Below, in pieces: positions 35,656 to 44,209 of a stretch of 51,378 nt of DNA. Within the stretch, counting starts at the first letter, position 1. Each line of letters starts with the position of its first letter. Below the pieces are notes generated by a model, which saw only the letters and a list, made by a program, of their open reading frames with translations, made no database searches and was not told the DNA's origin. Source of the DNA: Lachnospiraceae bacterium (lineage in GTDB: Bacteria > Bacillota > Clostridia > Lachnospirales > Lachnospiraceae); contig JAAUZT010000043.1 of assembly GCA_014804485.1 (NCBI GenBank), positions 1 to 51,378 on the forward strand, read 5' to 3'. The translations under genes and the position numbers were made by a program.

Positions 35656-35987
35656 CACCCCATCGCCTCCCACAGTACGTTCAGTACGGCAGTCTGGTAC
35701 TCCTGCCACTCTTCCTTCCTGGCCTGTAAATACTTTCTTCCCTCTTTTGTAATACTGTAATACTTCCGCTGTTTCCCGCTCACCCCGCTCTCGTAGGATG
35801 TCAGATAATTCTTGCCCTCCAGCGCATGAAGCAGCGGATAGAGTGTCCCCGCCTTCAATACAAATACGTTATTGGATTTCTTCTGCAGTGTCTCGATCAT
35901 CTCATACCCATACATATCCTGCTCCTCCAGCAAACGCAGCAATAGCATGGACGTGCTTCCCGATATCAGCGATTTGTCTATTGCCAT
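35655..35987 (-). CDS. PadR family transcriptional regulator
   Basis: A 110-residue PadR repressor: SLISGSTSMLLLRLLEEQDM, YGYEMIETLQKKS, then LKAGTLYPLLHALEGKNYL (recognition helix) and SGKQRKYYSIT wing. ATG at 35987 with GGAG 11 bases upstream. The stop overlaps the start of the SEDS-like gene by one base. It probably represses its own operon by binding the twin palindromes upstream. Confidence 0.93.
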   Translation of the reverse strand: MAIDKSLISGSTSMLLLRLLEEQDMYGYEMIETLQKKSNNVFVLKAGTLYPLLHALEGKNYLTSYESGVSGKQRKYYSITKEGRKYLQARKEEWQEYQTAVLNVLWEAMG

Positions 35988-36071
35988 GGTATTGTTTTCT
36001 CCTTTCCATACATTATGTAAACCATCCAATCTTAGTTCATCTGCTGCGGCACCACAAGTGTTTCCGCTCTT

Positions 36072-36092
36072 ATATATAGATCATCTATATAT
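36072..36092 (-). promoter_or_regulatory. downstream operator O2 of the padR operon
   Basis: Arms ATATATAGAT and ATCTATATAT are exact complements around one central base. Located just after the expected transcription start. Confidence 0.75.
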
Positions 36093-36103
36093 CTTGTGTT
36101 CTT

Positions 36104-36132
36104 ATTATATATAGATGATCTATATATGTCAA
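36104..36132 (-). promoter_or_regulatory. consensus sigma-A promoter of the padR operon
   Basis: Perfect -35 TTGACA and perfect -10 TATAAT with a 17-base spacer. Such a full-consensus promoter is expected to be strong unless repressed. Confidence 0.85.
36107..36127 (-). promoter_or_regulatory. operator O1 within the promoter spacer
   Basis: The same 10+1+10 palindrome as O2 fills the spacer and overlaps both the -35 and -10 boxes. The centres of O1 and O2 are 35 bases apart. Confidence 0.78.
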
Positions 36133-36148
36133 GCCCTCTTTTTTATAA

Positions 36149-36180
36149 ACTTCCTTTGCACGGGTCTGCGCATAAAAAAA
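36149..36180 (-). repeat. dispersed repeat, copy 2
   Basis: 32 bases identical to 27871-27902. Only the one arm of the copy-1 hairpin is present here. It starts in the T-run of the rplT terminator. Confidence 0.9.
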
Positions 36181-36204
36181 GAGACACGACCCAAGCCATG
36201 TCCC
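36174..36204 (-). terminator. terminator of infC-rpmI-rplT
   Basis: A 10-bp stem (GGGACATGGC pairing with GTCGTGTCTC, with G-U pairs) and UUGG loop are followed by seven T on the minus strand. Confidence 0.75.
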
Positions 36205-36239
36205 TTACTTCATTTGCTATATTGTCTGCCAAACGATCC

Positions 36240-36596
36240 TTACTTCAGATTCGCCTTAGCCAGCTCCGCCAATGTGGTAAATCCTGCCGCATCATTGACT
36301 GCCATCTCAGCTAACATCTTTCTGTTCATGTCTACGCCTGCATTTTTCAGACCAAACATGAACTTGCTGTAAGATAAGCCATTCATTCTTGCAGCCGCGT
36401 TGATACGTGCAATCCACAACTGTCTGAACTGACGCTTCTTCTCTTTTCTTCCTGCGTAAGAAGATGCCAAAGCTCTCATTACAGACTGCTTTGCTACTCT
36501 ATACTGTTTAGATCTTGCGCCTCTGTAACCTTTTGCAAGCTTTAATACTCTGTTATGTTTCTTTTTAGCGTTTACACCGCCTTTAATTCTTGCCAT
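36240..36596 (-). CDS. rplT: 50S ribosomal protein L20
   Basis: A 118-residue basic protein with the L20 signature ([40 protein letters not shown]). It initiates 50S assembly by binding 23S rRNA. It is the last gene of the IF3-L35-L20 operon, with AGGAGG before its ATG. In Firmicutes L20 represses this operon by binding the leader. Confidence 0.97.
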   Translation of the reverse strand: MARIKGGVNAKKKHNRVLKLAKGYRGARSKQYRVAKQSVMRALASSYAGRKEKKRQFRQLWIARINAAARMNGLSYSKFMFGLKNAGVDMNRKMLAEMAVNDAAGFTTLAELAKANLK

Positions 36597-36611
36597 GTCT
36601 TTTTCCTCCTT

Positions 36612-36809
36612 TTACAGATAAGGTAAAATCTTCTTCATATTCTTAACATTCGTTGCGTCTGTCATAGCCGGCTTTCTAAGATTTCTCTTATTCTTAGTCG
36701 TCTTCTTGGTTAAGATATGGCGTTTATAAGCTTTATTTCTTTTCAGCTTACCTGTTCCGGTTACTTTAAAACGTTTCGCAGCAGATCTGCTTGTCTTCAT
36801 TTTGGGCAT
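36612..36809 (-). CDS. rpmI: 50S ribosomal protein L35
   Basis: A 65-residue very basic protein ([40 protein letters not shown]) of full L35 length. AGGAGG precedes the ATG. It is 15 bases upstream of rplT. Confidence 0.97.
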   Translation of the reverse strand: MPKMKTSRSAAKRFKVTGTGKLKRNKAYKRHILTKKTTKNKRNLRKPAMTDATNVKNMKKILPYL

Positions 36810-36881
36810 TGCACTATTCCTCCTATATTAATAAATTTTTGAGATATCAATCTAAGATATCAGTTTATTTCAACTAAGCAG

Positions 36882-37388
36882 CTATCGCTTCTCAGCCAAA
36901 AACATAGTCATGCTCCTGCCTTCAACCTTAGGAGCCTTATCCACAACCGCAATGTCGGAAAGCGCTTCGGCAATATCATCCAGAATATGCTTACTGTTAT
37001 TCATATGCGCCATCTCACGACCACGGAAACGAAGTGTGATCTTCACCCTGTCACCCTTGCTGATAAACTTTCTGGCGGCGTTGATCTTCGTGTTAAGATC
37101 GTTGGTGTCAATATTAGGAGATAGACGAATTTCCTTGATCTCAACGGTTTTCTGTTTCTTCTTCGCCTCTTTCTCTTTTCTGGTCTGCTCGTACTTGAAC
37201 TTACCGTAATCCACGATCTTGCAGACAGGCGGCTTCGCCGTAGGAGCGATCTTCACAAGATCTACACCCGCTTCTTCTGCCAGTTTCATGGCTTCTTTCG
37301 TCGGCATGATACCGAGCTGTTCGCCGTCCTCGCCGATCACACGCACTTCTTTGTCTCTAATCTGTTCGTTAATGAATAATTCGCTAAT
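36882..37388 (-). CDS. infC: translation initiation factor IF-3
   Basis: A 168-residue factor: N-domain with INEQIRDKEVRVIGEDGEQL, linker RKEKEAKKKQK, C-domain with EIRLSPNIDTNDLNTK and RFRGREMAH. It prevents early subunit joining and checks the start codon. The start is the rare codon ATT at 37388, preceded by GGGAGGGAAGAACC; rare starts are the family's own way to autoregulate, since IF-3 rejects them. A CTG/ATG further up would lie inside the attenuator. Confidence 0.94.
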   Translation of the reverse strand: MSELFINEQIRDKEVRVIGEDGEQLGIMPTKEAMKLAEEAGVDLVKIAPTAKPPVCKIVDYGKFKYEQTRKEKEAKKKQKTVEIKEIRLSPNIDTNDLNTKINAARKFISKGDRVKITLRFRGREMAHMNNSKHILDDIAEALSDIAVVDKAPKVEGRSMTMFLAEKR

Positions 37389-37574
37389 GGTTCTTCCCTC
37401 CCATAAAAAAGTGGATAGCATAACTATCCACTGATCAATTCATTATATTCACGCTTCTCTACTCTGCCACTATGGTAGAGTTCAATCAGAAGTCCCGAAT
37501 TATGAACACTTGCGAACTCGATCGTTGCAAGGTGAGAGTGGATACTCTGCTTGGATGTCATGCGTTCTCGCACA
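37389..37574 (-). promoter_or_regulatory. infC leader with alternative pairing (L20-leader type)
   Basis: About 185 untranslated bases. The minus-strand segment TATCCACT (37537-37544) can pair with AGTGGATA, the first arm of the leader terminator, giving an antiterminator choice. A short frame (37424-37609) in the leader has no ribosome binding site and is taken as noncoding. Confidence 0.65.
37405..37432 (-). terminator. attenuator terminator before infC
   Basis: AGTGGATAG, loop TTATG and CTATCCACT, followed by six T on the minus strand, about 20 bases upstream of the infC ribosome binding site. Confidence 0.85.
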
Positions 37575-37580
37575 TCTGCT

Positions 37581-37609
37581 AATGTAACACAAGATTTGGC
37601 CTGTGTCAA
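37581..37609 (-). promoter_or_regulatory. sigma-A promoter of infC-rpmI-rplT
   Basis: -35 TTGACA, 17-base spacer and -10 TACATT. Confidence 0.7.
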
Positions 37610-37639
37610 CCGGTTTTGGTGATTTTTACTGAAAAACTT

Positions 37640-39496
37640 TTATAAGACTTCGCCCCGCTCTGTACACTCCTGAAAGATCTGATTAAGTTCCCGGTTCAAC
37701 GCCTTAATCGTATCCGGATCGATCTTCACAACCTCTCTGTCATAAGTCATGACACCGTTTATTTCAGTCTCGATATCACTGACCTGAGTGTAGATTGCCG
37801 TAGACAGTCCGCATGCAACATTCGGAAAAACTTCCTCTTCTATCAGTCTCCGATATCCCGCCGTCAGTGCCTCGCTAGAAGAATAATGCCGATAGCCGAA
37901 TTTCCTCTTGCTGAACATATGTCCTGCAACCGGATAAGCATATCCGCCGAATTCCGTCAACGCCACTACCCGGTCTTTCTGCGGTGAAACCGCAAGTCCG
38001 CGTCTGTAATTATGAATGCTGTACATATCCCCGCCCTTTTGGTCAAACCATCCGCAGGCCTGATTGATCAACCGGGTCTTATCCAGACCGCGCAGCTTCT
38101 CAGTTATTTTCGCGGCATCGAACTGTCCCCATCCCTCATTAAAAGGAACCCACGCGGCAATACACGGATGATTATAAAGCTGTTTTACCATGCCTGTCAG
38201 ATCTCGGCAGTACTGTCTCCTGCCCTCCGGGTCTTCCCGCTTAAATCTTCGGTAATTACTGTCGGACATCTCTCTGGCAATACTGTCGGAAAAATTCGCA
38301 ATTCCCGCCACAAATGCCATATTGTACGCTCCGCCCCCGTTCGGCATATCCTGCCACACCAGCATGCCGATCCTGTCGCAGTGATAATAGAATCTCTCCG
38401 ATTCCACCTTAACATGCTTGCGGATGGTGTTGTATCCCAGCTCCTTCTGCTTCTCTATGTCATAGACAAGCGCCTCATCACAGGGCGGCGTCATCAGACT
38501 CTCCGGCCAGTACCCCTGATCTAACAATCCGTTAAAGAAGTATGGCTTATTATTCAGGAAAAATCTTAATATCCCCTTTGCGTCCCTGTCCACCGAAACT
38601 TTGCGCATCCCGAAATAGGACGTGACCAGATCATCTCCCAGCGTAATCTCTACATGATAGAGAAAAGGATCGTCCGGCGACCATGAGTGAAAACCGTCAA
38701 GACCGATCACACATTCCTTCCCCGGATCGGCCTGCCCCTGCGCGATGACCTTATCCTGTTCCATGATCGTGATCTGCACGGTCTGCTCACCTTTGCATAT
38801 TGCTCTTTCCTGATCAGCCTTCACCGTTTCTATCGCGCCGGCTCTTCTATTCATCCCCGCAGTCTTAAATTTGAACCGCACCGCGCTCTTATCATAGAGC
38901 GGCGTAATCTTAACCCATTCGATATATTCTTCCGGCACGCTCTCCATCCACACCGTCTGCCAGATTCCACTCTGAGGCGTATAGAACAGCGAACTTAAGA
39001 TTCCTTTCTTCGAAAGCTTCTGCTTTCCCCTCGCATGGGGACTCCACTCGGTTTCATCCGTGACACGAAGCGTCAGCACATTTTCATCCTGCAGCACATC
39101 TGTCACATCGAAGTGAAAAGGCAGATAGCCGCCCTTATGCTGTCCCAGTGATGTGCCATTTAAGAATACCTCGCACTCCTGATCGACCGCGCCGAAATGA
39201 AGGAGCACACGGTTCCTCACAAACCCATCCGGCAGCCTGAAAGTTTTCCGATAATGCAGATACATTCCCGGTTTCAGCTGCTCCTCCATGCCGGACAGAA
39301 CCGTCTCCGGTGAGAAAGGCACCAGAATTTTTCTGTTATATTCCGCTGCCTCTATCTCTGCCGAATTGCTGATACAGCAGTCCCACTTCCCGTTCAGATT
39401 AAAATAACTGTCCCGCACAAGATTCGGCCGCGGATACTCCTGCCATACCTGTTCCCGATTCAAATTTCTGCCCCATCTGCTGAACAATTGCGCCAT
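37640..39496 (-). CDS. glycoside hydrolase family 2 protein
   Basis: A 618-residue GH2 enzyme with sugar-binding jelly roll first (LNGKWDCCIS, LHFGAVDQECEVFLNGTSLG), an Ig-like domain, then the TIM barrel from about 290. The acid/base Glu is in VPFNEGWGQFD and the nucleophile in VALTEFGG. There is no signal peptide, so it acts inside the cell. Substrate (beta-galactoside, glucuronide or mannoside) is not decidable. The ATG at 39496 has CAGGAG nine bases upstream. Divergent from the MFS transporter. Confidence 0.9.
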   Translation of the reverse strand: MAQLFSRWGRNLNREQVWQEYPRPNLVRDSYFNLNGKWDCCISNSAEIEAAEYNRKILVPFSPETVLSGMEEQLKPGMYLHYRKTFRLPDGFVRNRVLLHFGAVDQECEVFLNGTSLGQHKGGYLPFHFDVTDVLQDENVLTLRVTDETEWSPHARGKQKLSKKGILSSLFYTPQSGIWQTVWMESVPEEYIEWVKITPLYDKSAVRFKFKTAGMNRRAGAIETVKADQERAICKGEQTVQITIMEQDKVIAQGQADPGKECVIGLDGFHSWSPDDPFLYHVEITLGDDLVTSYFGMRKVSVDRDAKGILRFFLNNKPYFFNGLLDQGYWPESLMTPPCDEALVYDIEKQKELGYNTIRKHVKVESERFYYHCDRIGMLVWQDMPNGGGAYNMAFVAGIANFSDSIAREMSDSNYRRFKREDPEGRRQYCRDLTGMVKQLYNHPCIAAWVPFNEGWGQFDAAKITEKLRGLDKTRLINQACGWFDQKGGDMYSIHNYRRGLAVSPQKDRVVALTEFGGYAYPVAGHMFSKRKFGYRHYSSSEALTAGYRRLIEEEVFPNVACGLSTAIYTQVSDIETEINGVMTYDREVVKIDPDTIKALNRELNQIFQECTERGEVL

Positions 39497-39582
39497 GCTC
39501 TCTCTCCTGTTCTTTCCGTTCTGCGACGATTCGCGATTTTGATGTATTCTGCCGTTTTTCGGCAACATGATATACTGTATTC

Positions 39583-39610
39583 ATTGTATCAGATTTTCAT
39601 ACACTTTCAA
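39583..39610 (-). promoter_or_regulatory. promoter of the GH2 gene
   Basis: -35 TTGAAA, 16-base spacer and -10 TACAAT. A short palindrome TGCCG/CGGCA at about 39549-39563 lies just downstream and may be an operator. Confidence 0.5.
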
Positions 39611-39733
39611 AGTACTATTACGGCGGCATACATCAAAGACCAATCCGGTCGCTCAAAGGCTGTGGCGTGGGTATGAAAAGCAACTTTCAATACCCTGCAA
39701 ACGAATTTGATATCTTTTCCAACATTCCTATGA

Positions 39734-39739
39734 TACAAT
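39734..39739 (+). promoter_or_regulatory. extended -10 box for the MFS gene
   Basis: TGATACAAT gives an extended -10 about 75 bases before the transporter start. No good -35 is seen. Confidence 0.35.
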
Positions 39740-39812
39740 ATGTATAGGTGTACACGAATTATCACATAAAAGCCAACTTGCGCTTTGCGGGTTTGCGAAA
39801 CAAAGAAAGGGC

Positions 39813-41111
39813 ATGGATATCAATATGAAATTAAACTATAAGCAAACGATTCTGATCGGTCTGGCATTTCTCTCCATCTCAGCTTTCTGGCAGATGTATG
39901 ACAATATCATACCGCTGATTCTCAAGAACTCCTTTGATCTGGGGGAAACCATCACCGGTGTCATTATGGCCGCCGATAACGTTCTGGCGCTTTTCCTGCT
40001 CCCGTTCTTCGGTTCACTTTCGGATAAAACAGATACGAAAATAGGAAAGAGGATGCCTTTTATCTTAGCCGGAACCGGCCTGTCGGTTATTTTCCTACTG
40101 CTTCTGCCCGCCGCAGACCGTGCCAGAAATCTGCCCTTATTCATTGTCGTATTGTTCCTGGTACTGTTAGCCATGGGGCTTTACCGTTCGCCCTCTGTTG
40201 CGCTTATGCCGGATCTGACGCCGAAGCCCCTGCGCAGTAAAGGAAACGCAGTCATCAATCTGATGGGTGCCGTGGGCGGTGTCTATTCACTTATTATGAT
40301 ACGCGCACTGGTAGGAAGCGGTGCAACACCGAATTATTTTCCGCTGTTTTCTTCCGTTGCCCTGTTGATGGTCGTGTCTGTTGTCGTTCTCTTTTGTACT
40401 ATAAAGGAAAAAAAGGTTTCGAATGAAATAGATGATTCATATGAAATGAGTTCGGATACTGAAGAAAACTCCGCAAAATCTGCGGCAGGCTCCGCCCTGC
40501 CTCCGGATGTCAGACGCAGCCTGATTTTCATACTGCTCTCCATCGCGCTGTGGTATATCGCCTACAATGCGGTCACCACCGCCTTCTCACGCTACGCCAC
40601 CCATGTCTGGGGCATGGAACACGGCGGATATGCCAACTGTCTGATGGTAGCGACAGTCGCCGCAATTGTCAGCTATATTCCGATTGGCGCGATTTCCAGC
40701 CGCATCGGCCGCAAACGGACGATCCTTATCGGCGTTGCGATGTTGGCGCTCTGCTATCTGTGTGCTTCCTTTTACAACAGTTATCATGTGTCGATGAATC
40801 TGTTCTTCGGAATCATCGGTTTCGCCTGGGCGGCGATTAATGTCAATTCTTTCCCCATGGTTGTGGAGATCGCTTCCTCGGGAGACGTAGGTAAATATAC
40901 CGGATATTATTATACCTTCTCAATGGCAGCGCAGGTAGTCACCCCGATCCTCTCCGGATATCTGCTGGAACATGTCTCCTATCGGACGCTGTTCCCATAT
41001 TCCGCGTTCTTCTCCGTTCTTGCTTTTCTCACCATGCTGATGGTAAAACACGGGGATTCCAAGCCGGAGAAAAAGGGAAGTATGCTGGAGAACTTTGATG
41101 TGGATGACTGA
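39813..41111 (+). CDS. MFS transporter, sugar-cation type
   Basis: A 432-residue twelve-helix transporter. The motif GSLSDKTDTKIGKRMPFILA resembles the loop 2-3 signature of SLC45/GPH-like sugar symporters; SRIGRKRTILIG is the matching motif in the second half. A long acidic central loop (about 200-230) separates the halves. It probably brings in the glycoside cut by the divergent GH2 enzyme; inference from position. Start uncertain between 39813 (AAAGG very close) and the ATG at 39825. Confidence 0.85.
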   Translation: MDINMKLNYKQTILIGLAFLSISAFWQMYDNIIPLILKNSFDLGETITGVIMAADNVLALFLLPFFGSLSDKTDTKIGKRMPFILAGTGLSVIFLLLLPAADRARNLPLFIVVLFLVLLAMGLYRSPSVALMPDLTPKPLRSKGNAVINLMGAVGGVYSLIMIRALVGSGATPNYFPLFSSVALLMVVSVVVLFCTIKEKKVSNEIDDSYEMSSDTEENSAKSAAGSALPPDVRRSLIFILLSIALWYIAYNAVTTAFSRYATHVWGMEHGGYANCLMVATVAAIVSYIPIGAISSRIGRKRTILIGVAMLALCYLCASFYNSYHVSMNLFFGIIGFAWAAINVNSFPMVVEIASSGDVGKYTGYYYTFSMAAQVVTPILSGYLLEHVSYRTLFPYSAFFSVLAFLTMLMVKHGDSKPEKKGSMLENFDVDD

Positions 41112-41123
41112 TTCATCAACCAA

Positions 41124-41849
41124 TTATTTCACATGAATCGTAGCCGCGCTGGCTTCATACGCTTCCATCCTGTCATAGTCACTTGTCTGGGAGTATATGA
41201 CCATATAACTTTTATCCGCATTGATGACATATGCAAGCTGTGTGATCTGAATTCCTTCCACTTGATAATGGCACAGAATCCGGAAAGCCGGATAGCCATC
41301 GATTTTCATGCTCTCAAAACTGTCTACGCTTACCTCGATATCTTCCTCGTAGGTCTGACGTAGACTTTCCTGTGTCTGCTCGGTAAAGGTCTCCTGCGTC
41401 ATAAGCTGCAGGGATGTGTCCTGATCCATGGCGGTGTAATAGATCGAGGAAGCGTCTATCGGATATCGCCCCGTCACATACACGTCCGCCATCTCCTCAG
41501 ACTCTTCAAAGCCTTCCGGCAGGTCGAAAGTACAGCCCTTCGTAGTGCGCTTCGACTCCATCACGGAGGTATCCATATCATTTTCTTCCAAAAGCTCCGC
41601 CGTGAGTTCCTGACGTGTCTCTTCGTCAATCTCCATCTGTGCCATGGACGCGCTTGTCTGTTCCGGTGTCAGAAGCGTGACCTGCTCTGCCGTATCCGCT
41701 GTCTGTGCCTGCGTCTCCACGGCTTCTTTCTTACCGCAGCCTGTTATTAACAGCAATGTTCCTATTGTCAAAATCAGCACCTGTGCATTTCCTCGACCAC
41801 CGAAAGAAAGTCCTTTTCTTCCATATGTGCATTTTTTCAACGTGCCCAT
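41124..41849 (-). CDS. lipoprotein of unknown function
   Basis: A 241-residue lipoprotein with a basic N-terminus and lipobox LLITGCGKK, an acidic Thr/Gln linker, then a folded domain beginning with CTFDLPEGFEESEE and including YYTAMDQDTSLQLM and YVINADKSYMVIYSQTSDYD. The layout resembles PsbP/DUF1795-like lipoproteins, but I would not name it firmly. AAAAGGAACAG precedes the ATG. It ends 12 bases from the convergent MFS gene. Confidence 0.72.
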   Translation of the reverse strand: MGTLKKCTYGRKGLSFGGRGNAQVLILTIGTLLLITGCGKKEAVETQAQTADTAEQVTLLTPEQTSASMAQMEIDEETRQELTAELLEENDMDTSVMESKRTTKGCTFDLPEGFEESEEMADVYVTGRYPIDASSIYYTAMDQDTSLQLMTQETFTEQTQESLRQTYEEDIEVSVDSFESMKIDGYPAFRILCHYQVEGIQITQLAYVINADKSYMVIYSQTSDYDRMEAYEASAATIHVK

Positions 41850-42078
41850 CTGTTCCTTTTTTTTATCTCCAGTACAAATGACCGAAAAAAACTTATTGTT
41901 CAAATTATGTACCTCTCTATCCATGTCTATATCATCATATTACATGCTTATGCACCCGATGCCTTCAAAACACCTTCTATGTAGCGCGCTGTCTACCCGT
42001 GGTGATACAACTCACCCTCACTCCGGTTATTACATCAATACACATACTATCAGTGTGGGGCAGCCAGCGCATCTTCGC

Positions 42079-42393
42079 CTATGCTTCCTTGAAAGTGGCA
42101 CATTCCGTTCCGGCACACGTGCATGCGCCGCCACCCGTAATATCTACGTGCTCTGCATGGCATTTATAATTACTATTATACACACATTTGGTCGCTTCAC
42201 AATCAATACTGATCGTTTTGCAGGGATGCTCCAAAGAACTGGTATAGGACCCTTCTCTCTTCTGCGCAAAACTTTCACAGCATGTATCCGTACAGCAGTC
42301 CGCATGTTTGCCGCCTACCATGATATCGCCCTTACAGCAGCATTTCTCCTTATTGTAGGAACAATTTTCAACTCCACATTTTAATTCAGCCAT
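42079..42393 (-). CDS. DUF1540 protein, two domains
   Basis: A 104-residue Cys-rich protein with two DUF1540 repeats: CGVENCSYNKEKCCCKGDI with C...CC..CC, and CEATKCVYNSNYKCHAEHVD with CTCAGTECATF. The regular cysteines suggest metal binding. The family is widespread in Clostridia, partly linked to sporulation, with unknown function. AGGAGGTTATT lies before the ATG. Confidence 0.93.
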   Translation of the reverse strand: MAELKCGVENCSYNKEKCCCKGDIMVGGKHADCCTDTCCESFAQKREGSYTSSLEHPCKTISIDCEATKCVYNSNYKCHAEHVDITGGGACTCAGTECATFKEA

Positions 42394-42472
42394 AATAACC
42401 TCCTGTTCACCGCATATTGACACACCACAGCGCATGTCTGCCTTTATCTACACAAGGTTATTATTGCCCCGA

Positions 42473-44119
42473 TCAAAATATCTTATACAGATTAAACCAA
42501 TATCGTTCTAAAAAGTAACTGCCCGTCTCTTCCACCTTAAGACCATCCGCTTCCCACTCGGCCACGATATCCTCGCGGCTGTTAAAACTGCCGACAAACC
42601 ATACCCGTCTGCCATCCTCACACCACGTTTTAATCGCCTGCACATCTTCCACCGTATCATAAGGTCTGATAATTTCCTGAATCAAGGTTTCCGGCGTGCC
42701 GCACCATAGATAGCTTCCCGTGGCAGCATCTAAATAATAGGACGTCACCGCCTGCACCTGATCAAAATTATAAATAACAATATCGTCGGGCGCAATGGCA
42801 GATAATGCCTGCCCTGTCTGCTGCATAAGCAGGATCTTGTACTCCTCTTCTCCCATAAAAGCCCGATAATCGCGGAGTCCGATGACAAGAAGACAGATTG
42901 TGATTGCGGTAAAAATCAATTTCACGCGCTCACCCACAGGTTTACATAACGCATTTATCTCCCACATCTCGTTAAACACCACTGCAAACCCCAGCCAGAA
43001 ACATCCCAACGCCGGAATCATATAGCGGTAGACAAATATCGGTCGTAACAGAGCAGAAGCCACGAAGCCAAAAGCCACTAAACCGATCAGCACACCTACA
43101 CCTGCAATTGCGAATCCAAAGCGACGTGAGGACCGTATTCCGGACTGAATCGGTTCTGCATTGTCGATTTCACTCTTATTTTGTGTATTTTTGTATTTTT
43201 CTATACCATAATGGTAGACTTTTGTCGCTCCATATACAAATACAAGAGCACAGATTACAAACATAACCACCGCAAGAATAACGTTCAAAATGCCATTGGT
43301 AAACGCCGGCTTCATCACAAACTTTACACAGCCGCCCAGAGAACGCCATGTAAGCGGCAGTATCCAATAGTTCTCTCTGACTGTCGTAATTTGTCTAAAC
43401 AGCGCATAGAGCCATGGAATATAGCCTGCAACAGAAATTGCCGCCCATAGCAGCCATTCTTTTATCCTGTTCCGATCTTCCAATAAAAATACAATCAGCA
43501 CATACAGATAGACCATGATCACCGCAACGCAGGCAAAATACTGTGTATAAGCGGCGGCAAGTCCGTAACCAACCAGTGCGGCGGCATGAATCTTCCGCAT
43601 GTGCGTACGTGCATCGACTGTCGCACTTCCCGCCGTAATCGTCCCGTAAGCATGCAGAAACGCCGCCGTTACAAAGAGCAGGGCAAAGCTGTACATCCGC
43701 ACTTCCACCGTATATGCGCTAAGCTGCGGCATGGCAATGGCACAGAACATAAAAAGACCGCCCGTAAAAATACCAAATCTCCTACGGATGAATGTCACGC
43801 TGTATGCAAACAATATAAAATACGGAAGCACCGACACTACCTTGGCAATCATCACAGCATTCGCCTGTGTCGATATTAGTTTACATAACTCTAGTACGAA
43901 CTTGACAATGCAATAATACAGCGGAGGATGAACATCTCTCGCCGTAAACTCAATTAAATCACCGTAGGAATGTTCTATCATTCCCACGGTGAATAATTCA
44001 TCATACCAGATATCATTGCTAAAGCATAACATCAGGCTTCTCAATAACAATACTGCGCTGATTCCCAGGAAAAGATATCCTAAGATATCTTTTCCCGATA
44101 TTTTTCGTGTTCGATTCAT
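42473..44119 (-). CDS. membrane glycosyltransferase, ArnT/PMT-like
   Basis: A 548-residue protein with about eleven membrane helices. The first extracellular loop has WYDELFTVGM and then DVHPPLYY, the pattern of lipid-linked sugar transferases (GT-C, PMT/ArnT family). A soluble C-terminal domain holds the last 130 residues. It probably moves a sugar from a polyprenyl-phosphate donor to an acceptor outside the cell; the acceptor is unknown. AGGTG precedes the ATG. It lies 90 bases after thrS. Confidence 0.82.
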   Translation of the reverse strand: MNRTRKISGKDILGYLFLGISAVLLLRSLMLCFSNDIWYDELFTVGMIEHSYGDLIEFTARDVHPPLYYCIVKFVLELCKLISTQANAVMIAKVVSVLPYFILFAYSVTFIRRRFGIFTGGLFMFCAIAMPQLSAYTVEVRMYSFALLFVTAAFLHAYGTITAGSATVDARTHMRKIHAAALVGYGLAAAYTQYFACVAVIMVYLYVLIVFLLEDRNRIKEWLLWAAISVAGYIPWLYALFRQITTVRENYWILPLTWRSLGGCVKFVMKPAFTNGILNVILAVVMFVICALVFVYGATKVYHYGIEKYKNTQNKSEIDNAEPIQSGIRSSRRFGFAIAGVGVLIGLVAFGFVASALLRPIFVYRYMIPALGCFWLGFAVVFNEMWEINALCKPVGERVKLIFTAITICLLVIGLRDYRAFMGEEEYKILLMQQTGQALSAIAPDDIVIYNFDQVQAVTSYYLDAATGSYLWCGTPETLIQEIIRPYDTVEDVQAIKTWCEDGRRVWFVGSFNSREDIVAEWEADGLKVEETGSYFLERYWFNLYKIF

Positions 44120-44209
44120 TTTACTGCACCTATCTTATAAGTTGTATCTACGCCACATGATACAACTTTACACTATTACTACGGCATCTGCCATTAGAAT
44201 CTACCCATT

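Noticed and set aside
37424..37609. 61-codon ORF upstream of infC
   Set aside because: It covers the promoter, leader and attenuator; no ribosome binding site.
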